The notes under the pieces were generated by a model. That model saw only the letters and a program-made list of their open reading frames with translations, did no database searches and was not told the DNA's origin. Position numbers and translations under genes: made by a program. Shown one piece after another: positions 37,798 through 49,930 of a stretch of 64,000 nucleotides of DNA. Position 1 is the first letter of the stretch. Each line of letters starts with the position of its first letter. This stretch comes from Pseudomonas vranovensis DSM 16006 (lineage in GTDB: Bacteria; Pseudomonadota; Gammaproteobacteria; Pseudomonadales; Pseudomonadaceae), in NCBI RefSeq assembly GCF_000425805.1, contig NZ_AUED01000018.1:62001-126000 (forward strand), in the 5' to 3' direction.

Positions 37798-38478
37798 CTA
37801 GCAAACCCAACTGGCGTTGTTGGGTTCATCCAGGTAGCGCTGCAAATAATCGGCAAAGGTCGCGCGGGCAATGGCGCGCGCGCCCAGGCTGTGCAGGTGG
37901 TCAGTGGGCATCTGGCAGTCGATCAGCACGAACCCCGCATGCCGCAGGTGTTCGACCAGGCTCGCAAAGCCGACTTTCGAGGCGTTGTCGGCGCGGCTGA
38001 ACATCGATTCGCCGAAAAACAGTCGGCCCATGGCCAGGCCGTACAGGCCACCTACCAGCTCACCGTCCTGGCGCACTTCCACCGAATGGGCGAAACCCTG
38101 CTGGTATAGCGTGAGGTAGGCCGCCTGCATGCTGTCGGTGATCCAGGTGCCATCGGCGTAGTCACGGGGTGCGGCGCAGGCGCGGATGACGGCAGCAAAA
38201 TCCTGGTCGAAGCTGACCTGGTAGCGGCCCTGGCGCATGATCTTGCGCAGGGAGCGTGATACATGCAGTTCATCGGGGAACAGTACAGTGCGCGGATCGG
38301 GTGACCACCAGAGGATCGGCTGGCCATCCTGATACCAGGGGAAGCAGCCATGACGATAGGCCTGCACCAGGCGCTCGGCGCTCAGGTCGCCGCCAGCGGC
38401 GAGCAGGCCATTGGGGTCGCGCAGGGCTTTGTCCAGTGGAGGGAAGTTCAGGGTGTCGCGGCTCAACCAGGTCAGCAT
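37798..38478 (-). CDS. aat: Leucyl/phenylalanyl-tRNA--protein transferase
   Basis: 226 residues from the ATG at 38478 ([20 protein letters not shown]); the frame continues upstream through a REP element, which is not coding. Aat adds Leu or Phe to proteins with N-terminal Lys, Arg or Met, creating N-degrons for ClpS/ClpA. Recognisable segments are [40 protein letters not shown] and [19 protein letters not shown], which form the tRNA 3'-end and substrate pocket. Upstream lies ftsK, divergently oriented. Confidence 0.96.
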   Translation of the reverse strand: MLTWLSRDTLNFPPLDKALRDPNGLLAAGGDLSAERLVQAYRHGCFPWYQDGQPILWWSPDPRTVLFPDELHVSRSLRKIMRQGRYQVSFDQDFAAVIRACAAPRDYADGTWITDSMQAAYLTLYQQGFAHSVEVRQDGELVGGLYGLAMGRLFFGESMFSRADNASKVGFASLVEHLRHAGFVLIDCQMPTDHLHSLGARAIARATFADYLQRYLDEPNNASWVC

Positions 38479-38529
38479 CGTCGTTCTGTGATGGAGGAGG
38501 GGAGGGTGGTCAGGATCGCCTGAAAGGCT

Positions 38530-38585
38530 ATCGCGGGACAAGCCCGCTCCTACCGGTTGGGTTGGAGCGGGCTTGCCCCGCGATG
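38530..38585. repeat. Paired inverted REP element
   Basis: ATCGCGGGACAAGCCCGCTC and the inverted GAGCGGGCTTGCCCCGCGAT are separated by about 15 bases. It lies between the divergent aat and ftsK. Confidence 0.8.
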
Positions 38586-38826
38586 CACTAAAGCAACTTG
38601 CGCCACCCTTTGTTGTCACACCTGCGTAAAAACCCCGCATAAGCCTTTGTCACAAAAGAAAATGCGTGCTCAAATTGCGATATAGGAAATTGGCCCCCGT
38701 TTACGCTTCCTTCTGGCGTGCCGTCATGGCGGTAGGCGGGCAGTAATGTTAAAAGTAGTGGTTTGTTGACTGTTCAATTGGGTCAATCACTGTTGGACGC
38801 GCATCGAGCGCAGGAATAGAAGCGTT

Positions 38827-41235
38827 TTGAAGAAATCCACCGCAACATCGAATCCCTTGCCTGTGCCGCTCTGGCGCCAGCAGCTGCATTATCGCCTCAA
38901 GGAAGGTGCGCTGATCGCCATGGGGGCGCTGTGCCTGTACCTGTGGATGGCGCTGCTGACCTACGACCAGGCCGACCCAGGTTTCAGCCACACCAGCAAT
39001 GTCGAGCAGGTGCAGAACGCCGCCGGCCGCGCCGGTGCCTATTTCGCCGACATCCTGTTCATGGTGCTCGGCTACTTCGCCTACATCTTCCCGCTGCTGC
39101 TGGCCATCAAGACCTGGCAGATTTTTCGTGAACGCCACCAACCCTGGCAGTGGAGCGGCTGGTTGTTCTCCTGGCGCCTGATCGGCCTGGTGTTCCTGGT
39201 GCTCTCGGGTGCGGCTCTGGCCCATATCCACTTCCATTCCGCAGCAAGCCTGCCGGCCTCGGCCGGGGGCGCGCTGGGTGAAAGCCTGGGCGACCTGGCC
39301 AAGAACGCCCTGAACGTGCAGGGCAGCACCCTGATGTTCATCGCCTTGTTCCTGTTCGGCCTGACGGTGTTCACCGACCTGTCCTGGTTCAAGGTCATGG
39401 ACGTTACCGGCAAGATCACCCTCGATCTGTTCGAGCTGTTCCAGGGTGCCGCCAACCGCTGGTGGGCCGCCCGCAACGAGCGCAAACGCCTGGTGGCCAA
39501 GCTGCGCGAGGTCGATGACCAGGTTCATGACGTGGTAGCCCCGGTGGTGTCCGATCGACGCGAGCAGGCCAAGGCCAAGGAGCGCATCATCGAGCGCGAC
39601 CAGGCCCTGAGCAAGCATGTGGCCCAGCGCGAGCAACAGCCGGCCCCGGTGATCATGCCGGCCCCGGTCAAGGCGCCAGAGCCCAGCAAACGCGTGCAAA
39701 AGGAAAAGCAGGCCCCACTGTTCGTCGACAGCGCCGTCGAAGGCACCTTGCCACCCATCTCCATCCTCGACCCTGCCGAGAAAAAGCAGGTCAATTACTC
39801 GCCTGAGTCGTTGGCAGGTGTCGGTCATCTGCTGGAAATCAAACTCAAGGAATTCGGCGTCGAAGTCTCGGTGGACTCCATTCACCCGGGCCCGGTGATT
39901 ACCCGCTACGAAATCCAGCCGGCCGCAGGCGTCAAGGTCAGCCGTATCGCCAACCTGGCAAAAGACCTGGCGCGTTCCCTGGCCGTGACCAGCGTGCGTG
40001 TGGTCGAAGTGATTCCGGGCAAGACCACCGTTGGTATCGAGATTCCCAACGAAGACCGTCAGATCGTGCGTTTCTCCGAAGTGCTGTCGTCGCCGCAATA
40101 CGATGAGGCCAAGTCGCCGGTCACCATGGCCCTGGGCCACGATATCGGTGGCAAGCCGGTGATTACCGACCTTGCCAAGATGCCCCACCTGCTGGTTGCC
40201 GGTACCACCGGCTCCGGTAAGTCGGTGGGCGTGAACGCCATGATCCTGTCGATCCTGTTCAAGTCGGGCCCTGAAGACGCCAAGCTGATCATGATCGACC
40301 CGAAAATGCTCGAACTGTCGATCTACGAAGGCATTCCGCACTTGCTTTGCCCAGTAGTAACCGATATGAAGGACGCCGCCAACGCCCTGCGCTGGAGCGT
40401 TGCCGAGATGGAGCGCCGCTACAAGCTGATGGCGGCCATGGGCGTGCGCAACCTGGCGGGCTTCAACCGCAAGGTCAAGGATGCCGAAGAAGCTGGCGAG
40501 CCGATCTACGACCCGATGTTCAAGCGCGAAAGCATGGATGACGTGCCGCCGCTGCTCAAGACCCTGCCGACCATCGTGGTGGTGGTGGATGAGTTCGCCG
40601 ACATGATGATGATCGTCGGCAAAAAGGTCGAAGAGCTCATCGCCCGTATCGCCCAGAAGGCCCGGGCCGCGGGTATCCACCTGATCCTCGCGACCCAGCG
40701 TCCGTCGGTGGACGTGATCACCGGTCTGATCAAGGCCAACATCCCGACCCGTATGGCGTTCCAGGTATCGAGCAAGATCGACTCGCGGACCATTATCGAC
40801 CAGGGTGGCGCGGAGCAGTTGCTTGGTCACGGTGACATGCTCTACATGCCGCCAGGCACCAGCTTGCCGATCCGTGTGCATGGCGCCTTCGTTTCCGACG
40901 ATGAAGTCCATCGCGTGGTCGAGGCATGGAAACAACGGGGTGCGCCGGACTACAACGACGATATCCTCAATGGCGTCGAAGAGGCGGGTAGCGGCTTTGA
41001 AGGCGGCGGTGGCGGCGACGGCGATGATGCCGAAACCGATGCCTTGTACGATGAAGCCGTGCAGTTTGTGCTCGAAAGCCGTCGTGCCTCCATCTCTGCG
41101 GTCCAGCGCAAGCTGAAGATTGGCTATAACCGCGCCGCGCGAATGATCGAGGCCATGGAAATGGCCGGTGTGGTGACCGCCATGAACACCAACGGCTCAC
41201 GTGAAGTGATTGCCCCAGGGCCATCTCGCGACTGA
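38827..41235 (+). CDS. ftsK: DNA translocase FtsK
   Basis: 802 residues from a TTG codon (TTGAAGAAATCC), with AGGA fifteen bases or so upstream; no in-frame ATG exists before the first membrane helix except at residue 32. The N-terminus has four membrane helices (about 25-180) that anchor it at the division septum, then a short proline/alanine/lysine-rich linker (about 220-300). The motor follows, with Walker [19 protein letters not shown] (about 458-475) and Walker [16 protein letters not shown]. The C-terminal gamma winged helix ([20 protein letters not shown], about 740-802) reads KOPS sites and activates XerCD at dif. The linker is much shorter than in E. coli FtsK. Confidence 0.96.
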   Translation: MKKSTATSNPLPVPLWRQQLHYRLKEGALIAMGALCLYLWMALLTYDQADPGFSHTSNVEQVQNAAGRAGAYFADILFMVLGYFAYIFPLLLAIKTWQIFRERHQPWQWSGWLFSWRLIGLVFLVLSGAALAHIHFHSAASLPASAGGALGESLGDLAKNALNVQGSTLMFIALFLFGLTVFTDLSWFKVMDVTGKITLDLFELFQGAANRWWAARNERKRLVAKLREVDDQVHDVVAPVVSDRREQAKAKERIIERDQALSKHVAQREQQPAPVIMPAPVKAPEPSKRVQKEKQAPLFVDSAVEGTLPPISILDPAEKKQVNYSPESLAGVGHLLEIKLKEFGVEVSVDSIHPGPVITRYEIQPAAGVKVSRIANLAKDLARSLAVTSVRVVEVIPGKTTVGIEIPNEDRQIVRFSEVLSSPQYDEAKSPVTMALGHDIGGKPVITDLAKMPHLLVAGTTGSGKSVGVNAMILSILFKSGPEDAKLIMIDPKMLELSIYEGIPHLLCPVVTDMKDAANALRWSVAEMERRYKLMAAMGVRNLAGFNRKVKDAEEAGEPIYDPMFKRESMDDVPPLLKTLPTIVVVVDEFADMMMIVGKKVEELIARIAQKARAAGIHLILATQRPSVDVITGLIKANIPTRMAFQVSSKIDSRTIIDQGGAEQLLGHGDMLYMPPGTSLPIRVHGAFVSDDEVHRVVEAWKQRGAPDYNDDILNGVEEAGSGFEGGGGGDGDDAETDALYDEAVQFVLESRRASISAVQRKLKIGYNRAARMIEAMEMAGVVTAMNTNGSREVIAPGPSRD

Positions 41236-41298
41236 TGAACCACCCAGCCTGCGGCCCGTAGCGGCCGCGGGCCCATTCATACTGCAACGAGGATTTCC

Positions 41299-41922
41299 AT
41301 GCGCCTGATTCGCATGATGTTGGTTTCCGCTATCGCCCTGTCCAGCGCTTCTGTGTTTGCCGGAGAACAGGATGTGGCGCGCTTGACCCAGCTGCTGGAA
41401 AAATCCAGGACGATCGAAGCCCGTTTCTCCCAGTTGACCCTGGACGCCAGCGGCACCAGCCTGCAGGAAGCCGCAGGGCAGATGTCGGTACAGCGTCCAG
41501 GCCTGTTCTACTGGCACACCGATGCACCGCAGGAGCAAGTGGTGGTGTCGGACGGCAAGACCGTCACCCTGTGGGACCCTGACCTGGAGCAGGCGACCAT
41601 CAAGAAGCTCGACCAGCGCCTGACCGAAACGCCGGCGTTGCTGCTGTCCGGTGACGTGTCGAAGATCAGCCAGAGCTTCGACATCACCTCCAAGGAGCAG
41701 GGCGACGTGATGGACTTCACGCTCAAGCCGAAAACCAAGGACACTCTGTTCGACTCCCTGCGCCTGTCGTTCCGCAAAGGGCTGGTCAACGATATGCAAC
41801 TGATCGACAGCGTCGGTCAGCGCACTAATATCCTGTTCACCGGGGTCAAGGCCAACGGGGCGATTCCGGCGAGCACGTTCAAGTTCGAGATCCCGAAAGG
41901 CGCCGATGTCATTTCGGAATAA
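41299..41922 (+). CDS. lolA: Outer-membrane lipoprotein carrier protein LolA
   Basis: 207 residues with signal peptide [20 protein letters not shown] cut after VFA. The mature beta-barrel half-closed cup begins with [20 protein letters not shown] and includes the family segment [20 protein letters not shown]. It carries lipoproteins through the periplasm from LolCDE to LolB. It lies 63 bases after ftsK and 18 before rarA, in one likely operon, an order conserved in gammaproteobacteria. Confidence 0.96.
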   Translation: MRLIRMMLVSAIALSSASVFAGEQDVARLTQLLEKSRTIEARFSQLTLDASGTSLQEAAGQMSVQRPGLFYWHTDAPQEQVVVSDGKTVTLWDPDLEQATIKKLDQRLTETPALLLSGDVSKISQSFDITSKEQGDVMDFTLKPKTKDTLFDSLRLSFRKGLVNDMQLIDSVGQRTNILFTGVKANGAIPASTFKFEIPKGADVISE

Positions 41923-41940
41923 GAGGTAGTAGCAGCGCCC

Positions 41941-44935
<2,995 letters not shown>

Positions 44936-46324
44936 ATGGAGTTTCTGCCGCTGTTCCACAAGCTGCGCGGTAGCCGTGTACTGGTTGTCGGTGGGGGCGA
45001 GATTGCCTTGCGCAAATCCCGCCTGCTGGCCGATGCCGGCGCTGTGCTGCGCGTGGTCGCGCCTGAAATCGAAGCGCAACTGGCCGAACTTGCCCGGCAC
45101 AGCGGTGGTGAAATCCTCGGTCGTGGCTACCAGCAAACCGACCTGGATGGCTGCCAGCTGATCATCGCTGCGACCGACGATCCGGCGCTCAATGCCCAGG
45201 TCTCGGCTGATGCCCACCAGCGCTGCGTGCCGGTCAATGTGGTCGATGCACCGGCGCTGTGTTCGGTAATATTCCCGGCGATTGTCGACCGTTCGCCCCT
45301 GGTGGTGGCGGTGTCCAGCGGCGGCGATGCGCCGGTGCTGGCGCGGCTGATCCGGGCCAAGCTGGAAACCTGGATTCCGGCGGCCTACGGTGAATTGGCC
45401 GGGCTGGGCGCGCGCTTTCGCGACAAGGTCAAGGCACTCTACCCGGACGTCAATCAGCGTCGCGGCTTCTGGGAAGATGTGTTCCAGGGCCCGATCGCCG
45501 AGCGACAACTGGCCGGGCAGGGCGCTGAGGCCGAGCGCTTGCTGCAAGCCAAGATCGACGGTGCCAGCTACCTGGCACCGGGCGAGGTCTACCTGGTCGG
45601 TGCCGGCCCAGGTGATCCGGACCTGCTCACCTTCCGTGCCCTGCGCCTGATGCAACAGGCCGATGTGGTGCTCTACGACCGTCTGGTGGCCCCGGCGATC
45701 ATCGAGTTGTGCCGTCGTGATGCCGAGCGTATCTACGTCGGCAAGCGCCGCGCCGACCATGCCGTGCCGCAGGAGCAGATCAACCAGCTGCTGGTTACCC
45801 TGGCGCGCCAGGGCAAGCGGGTGTTGCGCCTCAAGGGTGGTGATCCGTTCATCTTCGGCCGTGGTGGCGAAGAGATCGAGGAACTGGCCGAGCACGGTAT
45901 TCCGTTCCAGGTGGTGCCGGGTATCACTGCAGCTAGCGGGTGCTCGGCCTATGCCGGGATTCCGCTGACGCACCGTGACTACGCCCAGTCGGTACGCTTT
46001 GTAACGGGCCACCTCAAGGACGGCACCAGCAATCTGCCCTGGAACGACCTGGTGGCGCCTGCCCAGACCCTGGTGTTCTACATGGGGCTGGTGGGGTTGC
46101 CGACCATTTGCGCTGAACTGATCCGTCATGGGCGTGCCGCTGATACGCCGGCCGCGCTGGTGCAGCAAGGCACTACGCCGAATCAGCGGGTGTTCACCGG
46201 CACTTTGGCGGACTTGCCGACGTTGGTGGCAGAGCACGAAGTGCATGCACCAACACTGGTGATCGTCGGCGAAGTAGTCCGGCTACGTGAGAAGCTGGCC
46301 TGGTTCGAAGGCGCGCAGTCCTGA
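44936..46324 (+). CDS. cysG: Siroheme synthase, trifunctional CysG
   Basis: 462 residues. The N-terminal half (CysGB, about 1-205) has the NAD-binding [20 protein letters not shown] and carries out dehydrogenation and iron insertion. The C-terminal half (CysGA, about 215-462) is uroporphyrinogen III C-methyltransferase with [20 protein letters not shown] and the [23 protein letters not shown] site. The product, siroheme, is the cofactor of sulfite and nitrite reductases. The ATG follows the serS stop without any gap. It is followed by a REP pair, and the next gene is convergent. Confidence 0.97.
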   Translation: MEFLPLFHKLRGSRVLVVGGGEIALRKSRLLADAGAVLRVVAPEIEAQLAELARHSGGEILGRGYQQTDLDGCQLIIAATDDPALNAQVSADAHQRCVPVNVVDAPALCSVIFPAIVDRSPLVVAVSSGGDAPVLARLIRAKLETWIPAAYGELAGLGARFRDKVKALYPDVNQRRGFWEDVFQGPIAERQLAGQGAEAERLLQAKIDGASYLAPGEVYLVGAGPGDPDLLTFRALRLMQQADVVLYDRLVAPAIIELCRRDAERIYVGKRRADHAVPQEQINQLLVTLARQGKRVLRLKGGDPFIFGRGGEEIEELAEHGIPFQVVPGITAASGCSAYAGIPLTHRDYAQSVRFVTGHLKDGTSNLPWNDLVAPAQTLVFYMGLVGLPTICAELIRHGRAADTPAALVQQGTTPNQRVFTGTLADLPTLVAEHEVHAPTLVIVGEVVRLREKLAWFEGAQS

Positions 46325-46328
46325 AAGC

Positions 46329-46377
46329 ATCGCGGGGCAAGCCCGCTCCTACCGTAGGAGCGAGCCTGCCCCGCGAT
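46329..46377. repeat. Paired inverted REP element
   Basis: ATCGCGGGGCAAGCCCGCTC and the inverted GAGCGAGCCTGCCCCGCGAT separated by only about 9 bases. It fills the space between the convergent cysG and glutathionyl-hydroquinone reductase genes and may stand in for a terminator. Confidence 0.8.
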
Positions 46378-46388
46378 CATTCCCGCCT

Positions 46389-47348
46389 CTATTTCCCCCA
46401 GATTCCTTTCCCGGGCAAGCGCTCCCGATCATGCTCCACCGCAAAGTCCTGCAGCGGCCCCTTGGGTACGATCCCGTTCGGGTTGATGGTCTTGTGGCTC
46501 ATGTAATAGTGCTTCTGGATATGTTCGAAATTGACTGTCTCGGCCACCCCTGGCCACTGATACAGCTCTCGTAGCCAGTTCGACAGGTTCGGGTAATCGG
46601 CCAGGCGCCGCAGGTTGCACTTGAAGTGCCCGTGGTACACCGCATCGAAACGGATCAGGGTGGTGAACAATCGCCAGTCGGCCTCGGTCAGGTATTCCCC
46701 GGTCAGGTAACGCCGCTCGCCCAGCCGCGCTTCCAGGTAGTCGAGCTCGGCAAACACTTCATCAAACGCCTGTTCGTACGCCTGTTGCGAGGTTGCAAAG
46801 CCTGCGCGGTACACGCCGTTGTTCACCGCCGGATAGATCCGCTCGTTAAGCGTATCTATCTCGGCTTGAAGTGGTGCAGGGTAGAGGTCCAGGACATTGC
46901 CGGTCAGGTCGTTGAAGGCGCGGTTGAAGATCCGAATGATCTCGGCCGATTCGTTGTTGACGATGCGTTGTTCCTGTTTGTCCCACAGCACCGGTACCGT
47001 GACCCGGCCGCTGTAGTGTGGGTCGTCACGGGTATAGCGCTGATGGAGAAAGTCCAGGTGGTCGAGCTTGTCGCCGGTAGAGCCCTGGCCCTGGTCGAAG
47101 GTCCAGCCGTTCTCGCTCATCAGCCAGCTGACCACCGACACATCGATGAGGTTTTCCAGGCCCTTGAGCTTGCGAAAGATCAGCGTGCGATGGGCCCAGG
47201 GACAGGCAAGTGATACATACAGGTGGTAGCGCCCGGCTTCGGCGGCGGGGAGCTGATTGTGGCGCTGCGTACTCTCGCGCTGGAACGCGCCGTCCTTGCT
47301 GCTTTCATACCACTGGTCATGCCAGCGTCCATCGATCAACAGGCCCAT
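46389..47348 (-). CDS. Glutathionyl-hydroquinone reductase (Xi-class GST)
   Basis: 319 residues from the ATG at 47348 (MGLLIDGRWHDQWYESSKDG); the open frame that continues to 47744 is a shadow of the next gene. The catalytic motif LACPWAHRTLIFRKLKGLEN (about residues 57-76) has the CPWA cysteine used to reduce glutathionyl-hydroquinones, and VPVLWDKQEQRIVNNESAEI is the GST-type glutathione site. The C-terminal helical domain ends in the family PNGIVPKGPLQDF. It resembles E. coli YqjG. Probable roles are quinone detoxification and handling of aromatic breakdown products. It lies 110 bases after ybiB. Confidence 0.92.
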   Translation of the reverse strand: MGLLIDGRWHDQWYESSKDGAFQRESTQRHNQLPAAEAGRYHLYVSLACPWAHRTLIFRKLKGLENLIDVSVVSWLMSENGWTFDQGQGSTGDKLDHLDFLHQRYTRDDPHYSGRVTVPVLWDKQEQRIVNNESAEIIRIFNRAFNDLTGNVLDLYPAPLQAEIDTLNERIYPAVNNGVYRAGFATSQQAYEQAFDEVFAELDYLEARLGERRYLTGEYLTEADWRLFTTLIRFDAVYHGHFKCNLRRLADYPNLSNWLRELYQWPGVAETVNFEHIQKHYYMSHKTINPNGIVPKGPLQDFAVEHDRERLPGKGIWGK

Positions 47349-47457
47349 GGGGAGCTCCTCGGTGATTCGTTCGAATATAGAACCCAGTGTACGGGCCTGG
47401 GTTCGAACGAATAGCGCAAAGTCTTCGCCTGTTTGATCGATTGAGTAGATGAATCCC

Positions 47458-48453
47458 TCAGGCCAGGCGTTGATCCCAGTAGCGCCGGGCCTGGGCAAAG
47501 GCTGCTTCGCGAGGTTGGCCAAGGCCGCGCAGTGCCAGGGCCATGGTTGCCACCACCGCCAGTTCACCGTAGCTGTCGTGCGATTCGCCGCGCCATACAG
47601 ACAGCAGTTGCTCGGGCTCGAGGCTGGCCGGTTTGACATGGCGCAGGGCGGCCAGGGCCGGCCATTGCTCGTCCCAGTCCTCACCATTGGCGGTTCCGTA
47701 CAGGTGGCTGCTGGTATCGGGATTGATCTCGATTTCGCCGCCATCGCCCTTGATCACAATGGCCGTGTCGCCGAGCAGGCGGCTGGCTTCGCGGTGTACC
47801 GCCTGGTAGCCGGGGTGGAAGATACTTTGCAGGCCGCAGCGAGCGCCCAGTGGGTTGAGCACCCGGGCCAGGGAGTGGATCGGCGAGCGCAAGCCCAGGG
47901 TGTTGCGCAGGTCGATCATGCGCTGCAGGCGTGGTGCCCAGTCCTGCAGGGGGATGAACGCCAGATGCTGGTTGTCCAGGGCCTGGGCAACGGTAGTCCA
48001 GTCTCGGCACAGGGGGATCTGCAGCAATTCCAGCACCTGCTCGGTGTACAGACGTCCGGCCGTATGCGCGCCGCCGCCATGCAGCAGGATGCGCACACCG
48101 TTGGCGGCCAGGCACTTGGCGGCCAGCAGGTACCAGGGCAGGTGGCGCTTTTTGCCGGCGTAGCTGGGCCAGTCGATATCCACCGCGATCTGCGGGGCGT
48201 GCAAACGTTCGCGCAAGGCTTCGGTGAACCCCGCCAACTCCTCAGGGCTCTCTTCCTTGTGCCGAAGCAGCATCAGGAAGGCACCCAACTGGGTTTCTTC
48301 AACCTTGCCATCGAGCAGCATGCCCATCGCCTCGCGGGCTTCTTCGCGGTTCAGGCCGCGGGCGCCGCGTTTGCCCTTGCCAAGAATGCGCACGAACTGG
48401 GCGAAAGGGTGTTCGGCCGGGGTGTCGGTGATCAGTGGGCGAGGGTCGGTCAT
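47458..48453 (-). CDS. ybiB: YbiB, TrpD2-family nucleic-acid-binding protein
   Basis: 331 residues. The fold is that of anthranilate phosphoribosyltransferase (TrpD): an N-terminal helical part (GLNREEAREAMGMLLDGKVE) and a C-terminal alpha/beta part (RILLHGGGAHTAGRLYTEQV; LARVLNPLGARCGLQSIFHP). TrpD2/YbiB proteins lack phosphoribosyltransferase activity and bind nucleic acid without sequence preference; in E. coli the gene is LexA-regulated. Here it is the last gene after tusDCBE and overlaps tusE by 4 bases, which suggests co-expression with tRNA sulfur modification. Confidence 0.85.
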   Translation of the reverse strand: MTDPRPLITDTPAEHPFAQFVRILGKGKRGARGLNREEAREAMGMLLDGKVEETQLGAFLMLLRHKEESPEELAGFTEALRERLHAPQIAVDIDWPSYAGKKRHLPWYLLAAKCLAANGVRILLHGGGAHTAGRLYTEQVLELLQIPLCRDWTTVAQALDNQHLAFIPLQDWAPRLQRMIDLRNTLGLRSPIHSLARVLNPLGARCGLQSIFHPGYQAVHREASRLLGDTAIVIKGDGGEIEINPDTSSHLYGTANGEDWDEQWPALAALRHVKPASLEPEQLLSVWRGESHDSYGELAVVATMALALRGLGQPREAAFAQARRYWDQRLA

Positions 48454-48785
48454 ATGCAGTTGGTCGGCTTCGGCAGGCCCGCAAGCTTTGCGGCGAGTTT
48501 GGCGGGGGTGCCTTTGAACAGGCGGTTGAGGTGCAGGCTGTTGCCTTTTTCCGGGCCCAGCTTGAGTGCGGCGTACTTGATCAGCGGGCGAGTGGCCGGC
48601 GACAGCTCGAACTCCTGGTAGAACGCACGCAGCAGCGTCAGCACCTCCCAGTGTTCGGGAGTCAGTTCCAATTGCTCGTGTTCGGCCAGGGCCTGGGCGA
48701 CTTCATCAGACCAGTCACTCAGTTCGACCAGGTAGCCGTCCTTGTCCAGGGCGATGCTGCGGTCGCCAACAGTCAGGGTACTCAT
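48450..48785 (-). CDS. tusE: Sulfurtransferase TusE (DsrC family)
   Basis: 111 residues, the DsrC/TusE fold with DGYLVELSDWSDEVAQALAE near the N-terminus and the C-terminal arm ending PKPTNCI. The penultimate cysteine is the persulfide carrier. TusE accepts sulfur from TusBCD and hands it to MnmA (encoded at 27.7-28.8 kb) for tRNA 2-thiouridine. The second cysteine found in true dissimilatory DsrC is absent, as expected for TusE. It overlaps tusB and ybiB by 4 bases each. Confidence 0.95.
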   Translation of the reverse strand: MSTLTVGDRSIALDKDGYLVELSDWSDEVAQALAEHEQLELTPEHWEVLTLLRAFYQEFELSPATRPLIKYAALKLGPEKGNSLHLNRLFKGTPAKLAAKLAGLPKPTNCI

Positions 48786-49081
48786 AGCCAGCTGTTGACC
48801 TTGTCGAAGTCCAGCGACAGCGCCACGAACGCCGGATAGTCGATGGCGCGGGTACCTTCATCTGCACTGATGCCACGCGCTTGCAGGTCTTCTTCAAGGG
48901 CGAACAGGCGTCCTTGCAGGTTTCTCGCTTGCAGGGTTGCCAGTGGCGCGCTGCCGGGTTGCAGGGCATACACCGCATCGCCACACAGCAACACGCCGTC
49001 CTGATCGCCGAGCAGGCGCAGGCAGCTGGTGAGGCGATTGTCGCCAAACGGCGAGTGGGAAATTACATGCAAGGTGCTCAT
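48782..49081 (-). CDS. tusB: Sulfur relay protein TusB
   Basis: 99 residues (MSTLHVISHSPFGDNRLTSC). It is the small subunit of the TusBCD complex, with the DsrH-like fold; LRLLGDQDGVLLCGDAVYAL is the recognisable strand-loop. It joins tusC through a TGATG overlap and tusE through a 4-base overlap. Confidence 0.93.
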   Translation of the reverse strand: MSTLHVISHSPFGDNRLTSCLRLLGDQDGVLLCGDAVYALQPGSAPLATLQARNLQGRLFALEEDLQARGISADEGTRAIDYPAFVALSLDFDKVNSWL

Positions 49082-49440
49082 CAGAGGGTTACCACCTGGT
49101 CGAAACGGTCGATCAACGCAGCCAGGGCGGCGTCATCCAGCACCGCTACCGGCAGGCTCAGGCTGTCGGCAGCAAGGCCGCGTTCCTTGAGGCTGCTGTC
49201 GGCGGCAAACAGCTCTTCGACGCCGAACATCGGCAGGGCCTGCAGGTTGGCGGCGAGGTTCTTTTGCTGCAACTGCGCAGGCGCTTGGCTGGGCGCGAGC
49301 TGGAACACGCCATCGTCGAGAAACAACATGCCCAGGGGCAGGTCGAAGGCGCCACCGGCCAGGGCAATGTCCAGGGCTTCGCGGGCGGACGGGCCGGCCC
49401 AGGGCGCCTGGCGGCTGATAATCAGCAAGGACTTGGCCAT
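49081..49440 (-). CDS. tusC: Sulfur relay protein TusC
   Basis: 119 residues from the ATG at 49440 (MAKSLLIISRQAPWAGPSAR). It is the DsrF-like subunit of the TusBCD hexamer, with APWAG and AREALDIALAGGAFDLPLGM as family landmarks and no catalytic cysteine, as expected. It starts one base after the tusD stop. Confidence 0.93.
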   Translation of the reverse strand: MAKSLLIISRQAPWAGPSAREALDIALAGGAFDLPLGMLFLDDGVFQLAPSQAPAQLQQKNLAANLQALPMFGVEELFAADSSLKERGLAADSLSLPVAVLDDAALAALIDRFDQVVTL

Positions 49441-49441
49441 C

Positions 49442-49834
49442 TCAATCACCTCCGAAGCACATCAGCCGGTCGGCGCTTTGCGCACCTTCATGCAGTTGAC
49501 CAAGGCCGGACAGCTCCCAGGGCGCTGGCAGGTTCACCGCCGGGCGTTGGTAGCGCCGGGCTTCCTCGGCGTTGAGCACGCCACGGCGCAGGGCCGCAGC
49601 GATACACACCACGGCATCGAGGCTGTGCTCACTGATAAACGCGCGCCACTGGGCGGCGACATCCAGCTCATCCTGCGGGGTGACCACATTGGCAGATGCG
49701 CTGTGTACACCGTCCTGATAGAAAAACAGCCGGACAATCTCGTGCCCGCCGGCAAGCGCCGTCTGGGCGAACAACAAGGCGCGACGGGAAGAGGGCGCAT
49801 GGGCCGGAGAAAAAACCGCGATGGCGAACTTCAT
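49442..49834 (-). CDS. tusD: Sulfurtransferase TusD
   Basis: 130 residues from the ATG at 49834 (MKFAIAVFSPAHAPSSRRAL). The active cysteine, which takes sulfur from TusA, lies in LDAVVCIAAALRRGVLNAEE (about residue 78). It is the DsrE-like subunit and the first gene of the tusDCBE-ybiB operon. Its start lies only about 40 bases below the terminator of the upstream permease, so its promoter must be very close to or overlap that hairpin. Confidence 0.95.
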   Translation of the reverse strand: MKFAIAVFSPAHAPSSRRALLFAQTALAGGHEIVRLFFYQDGVHSASANVVTPQDELDVAAQWRAFISEHSLDAVVCIAAALRRGVLNAEEARRYQRPAVNLPAPWELSGLGQLHEGAQSADRLMCFGGD

Positions 49835-49875
49835 GGAAGGCTCATTCAGCAAAACTGCGCCAATCATAAAGCAAA

Positions 49876-49898
49876 AAGCCCGCAACAGCTGCGGGCTT
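49876..49898 (-). terminator. Rho-independent terminator of the nucleobase permease gene
   Basis: 9-bp stem AAGCCCGCA / TGCGGGCTT with a 5-base loop; the minus strand continues TTTGCTTT. It lies between the permease stop and the tusD start. Confidence 0.85.
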
Positions 49899-49903
49899 CT
49901 GTG

Positions 49904-49925
49904 TGGGCGCGGGCTTGCCCGCGAA
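49904..49925. repeat. REP-type palindrome (single short unit)
   Basis: GGGCGCGGGCTTGCCCGCGAAT is a short relative of the window's main REP family. It lies directly after the permease stop, next to the terminator. Confidence 0.6.
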
Positions 49926-49930
49926 TGTCC

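Noticed and set aside
48450-48785. Dissimilatory sulfite reductase DsrC
   Set aside because: The protein has the DsrC fold but only the penultimate cysteine, and it lies in a tusDCBE operon, so TusE is the proper call.
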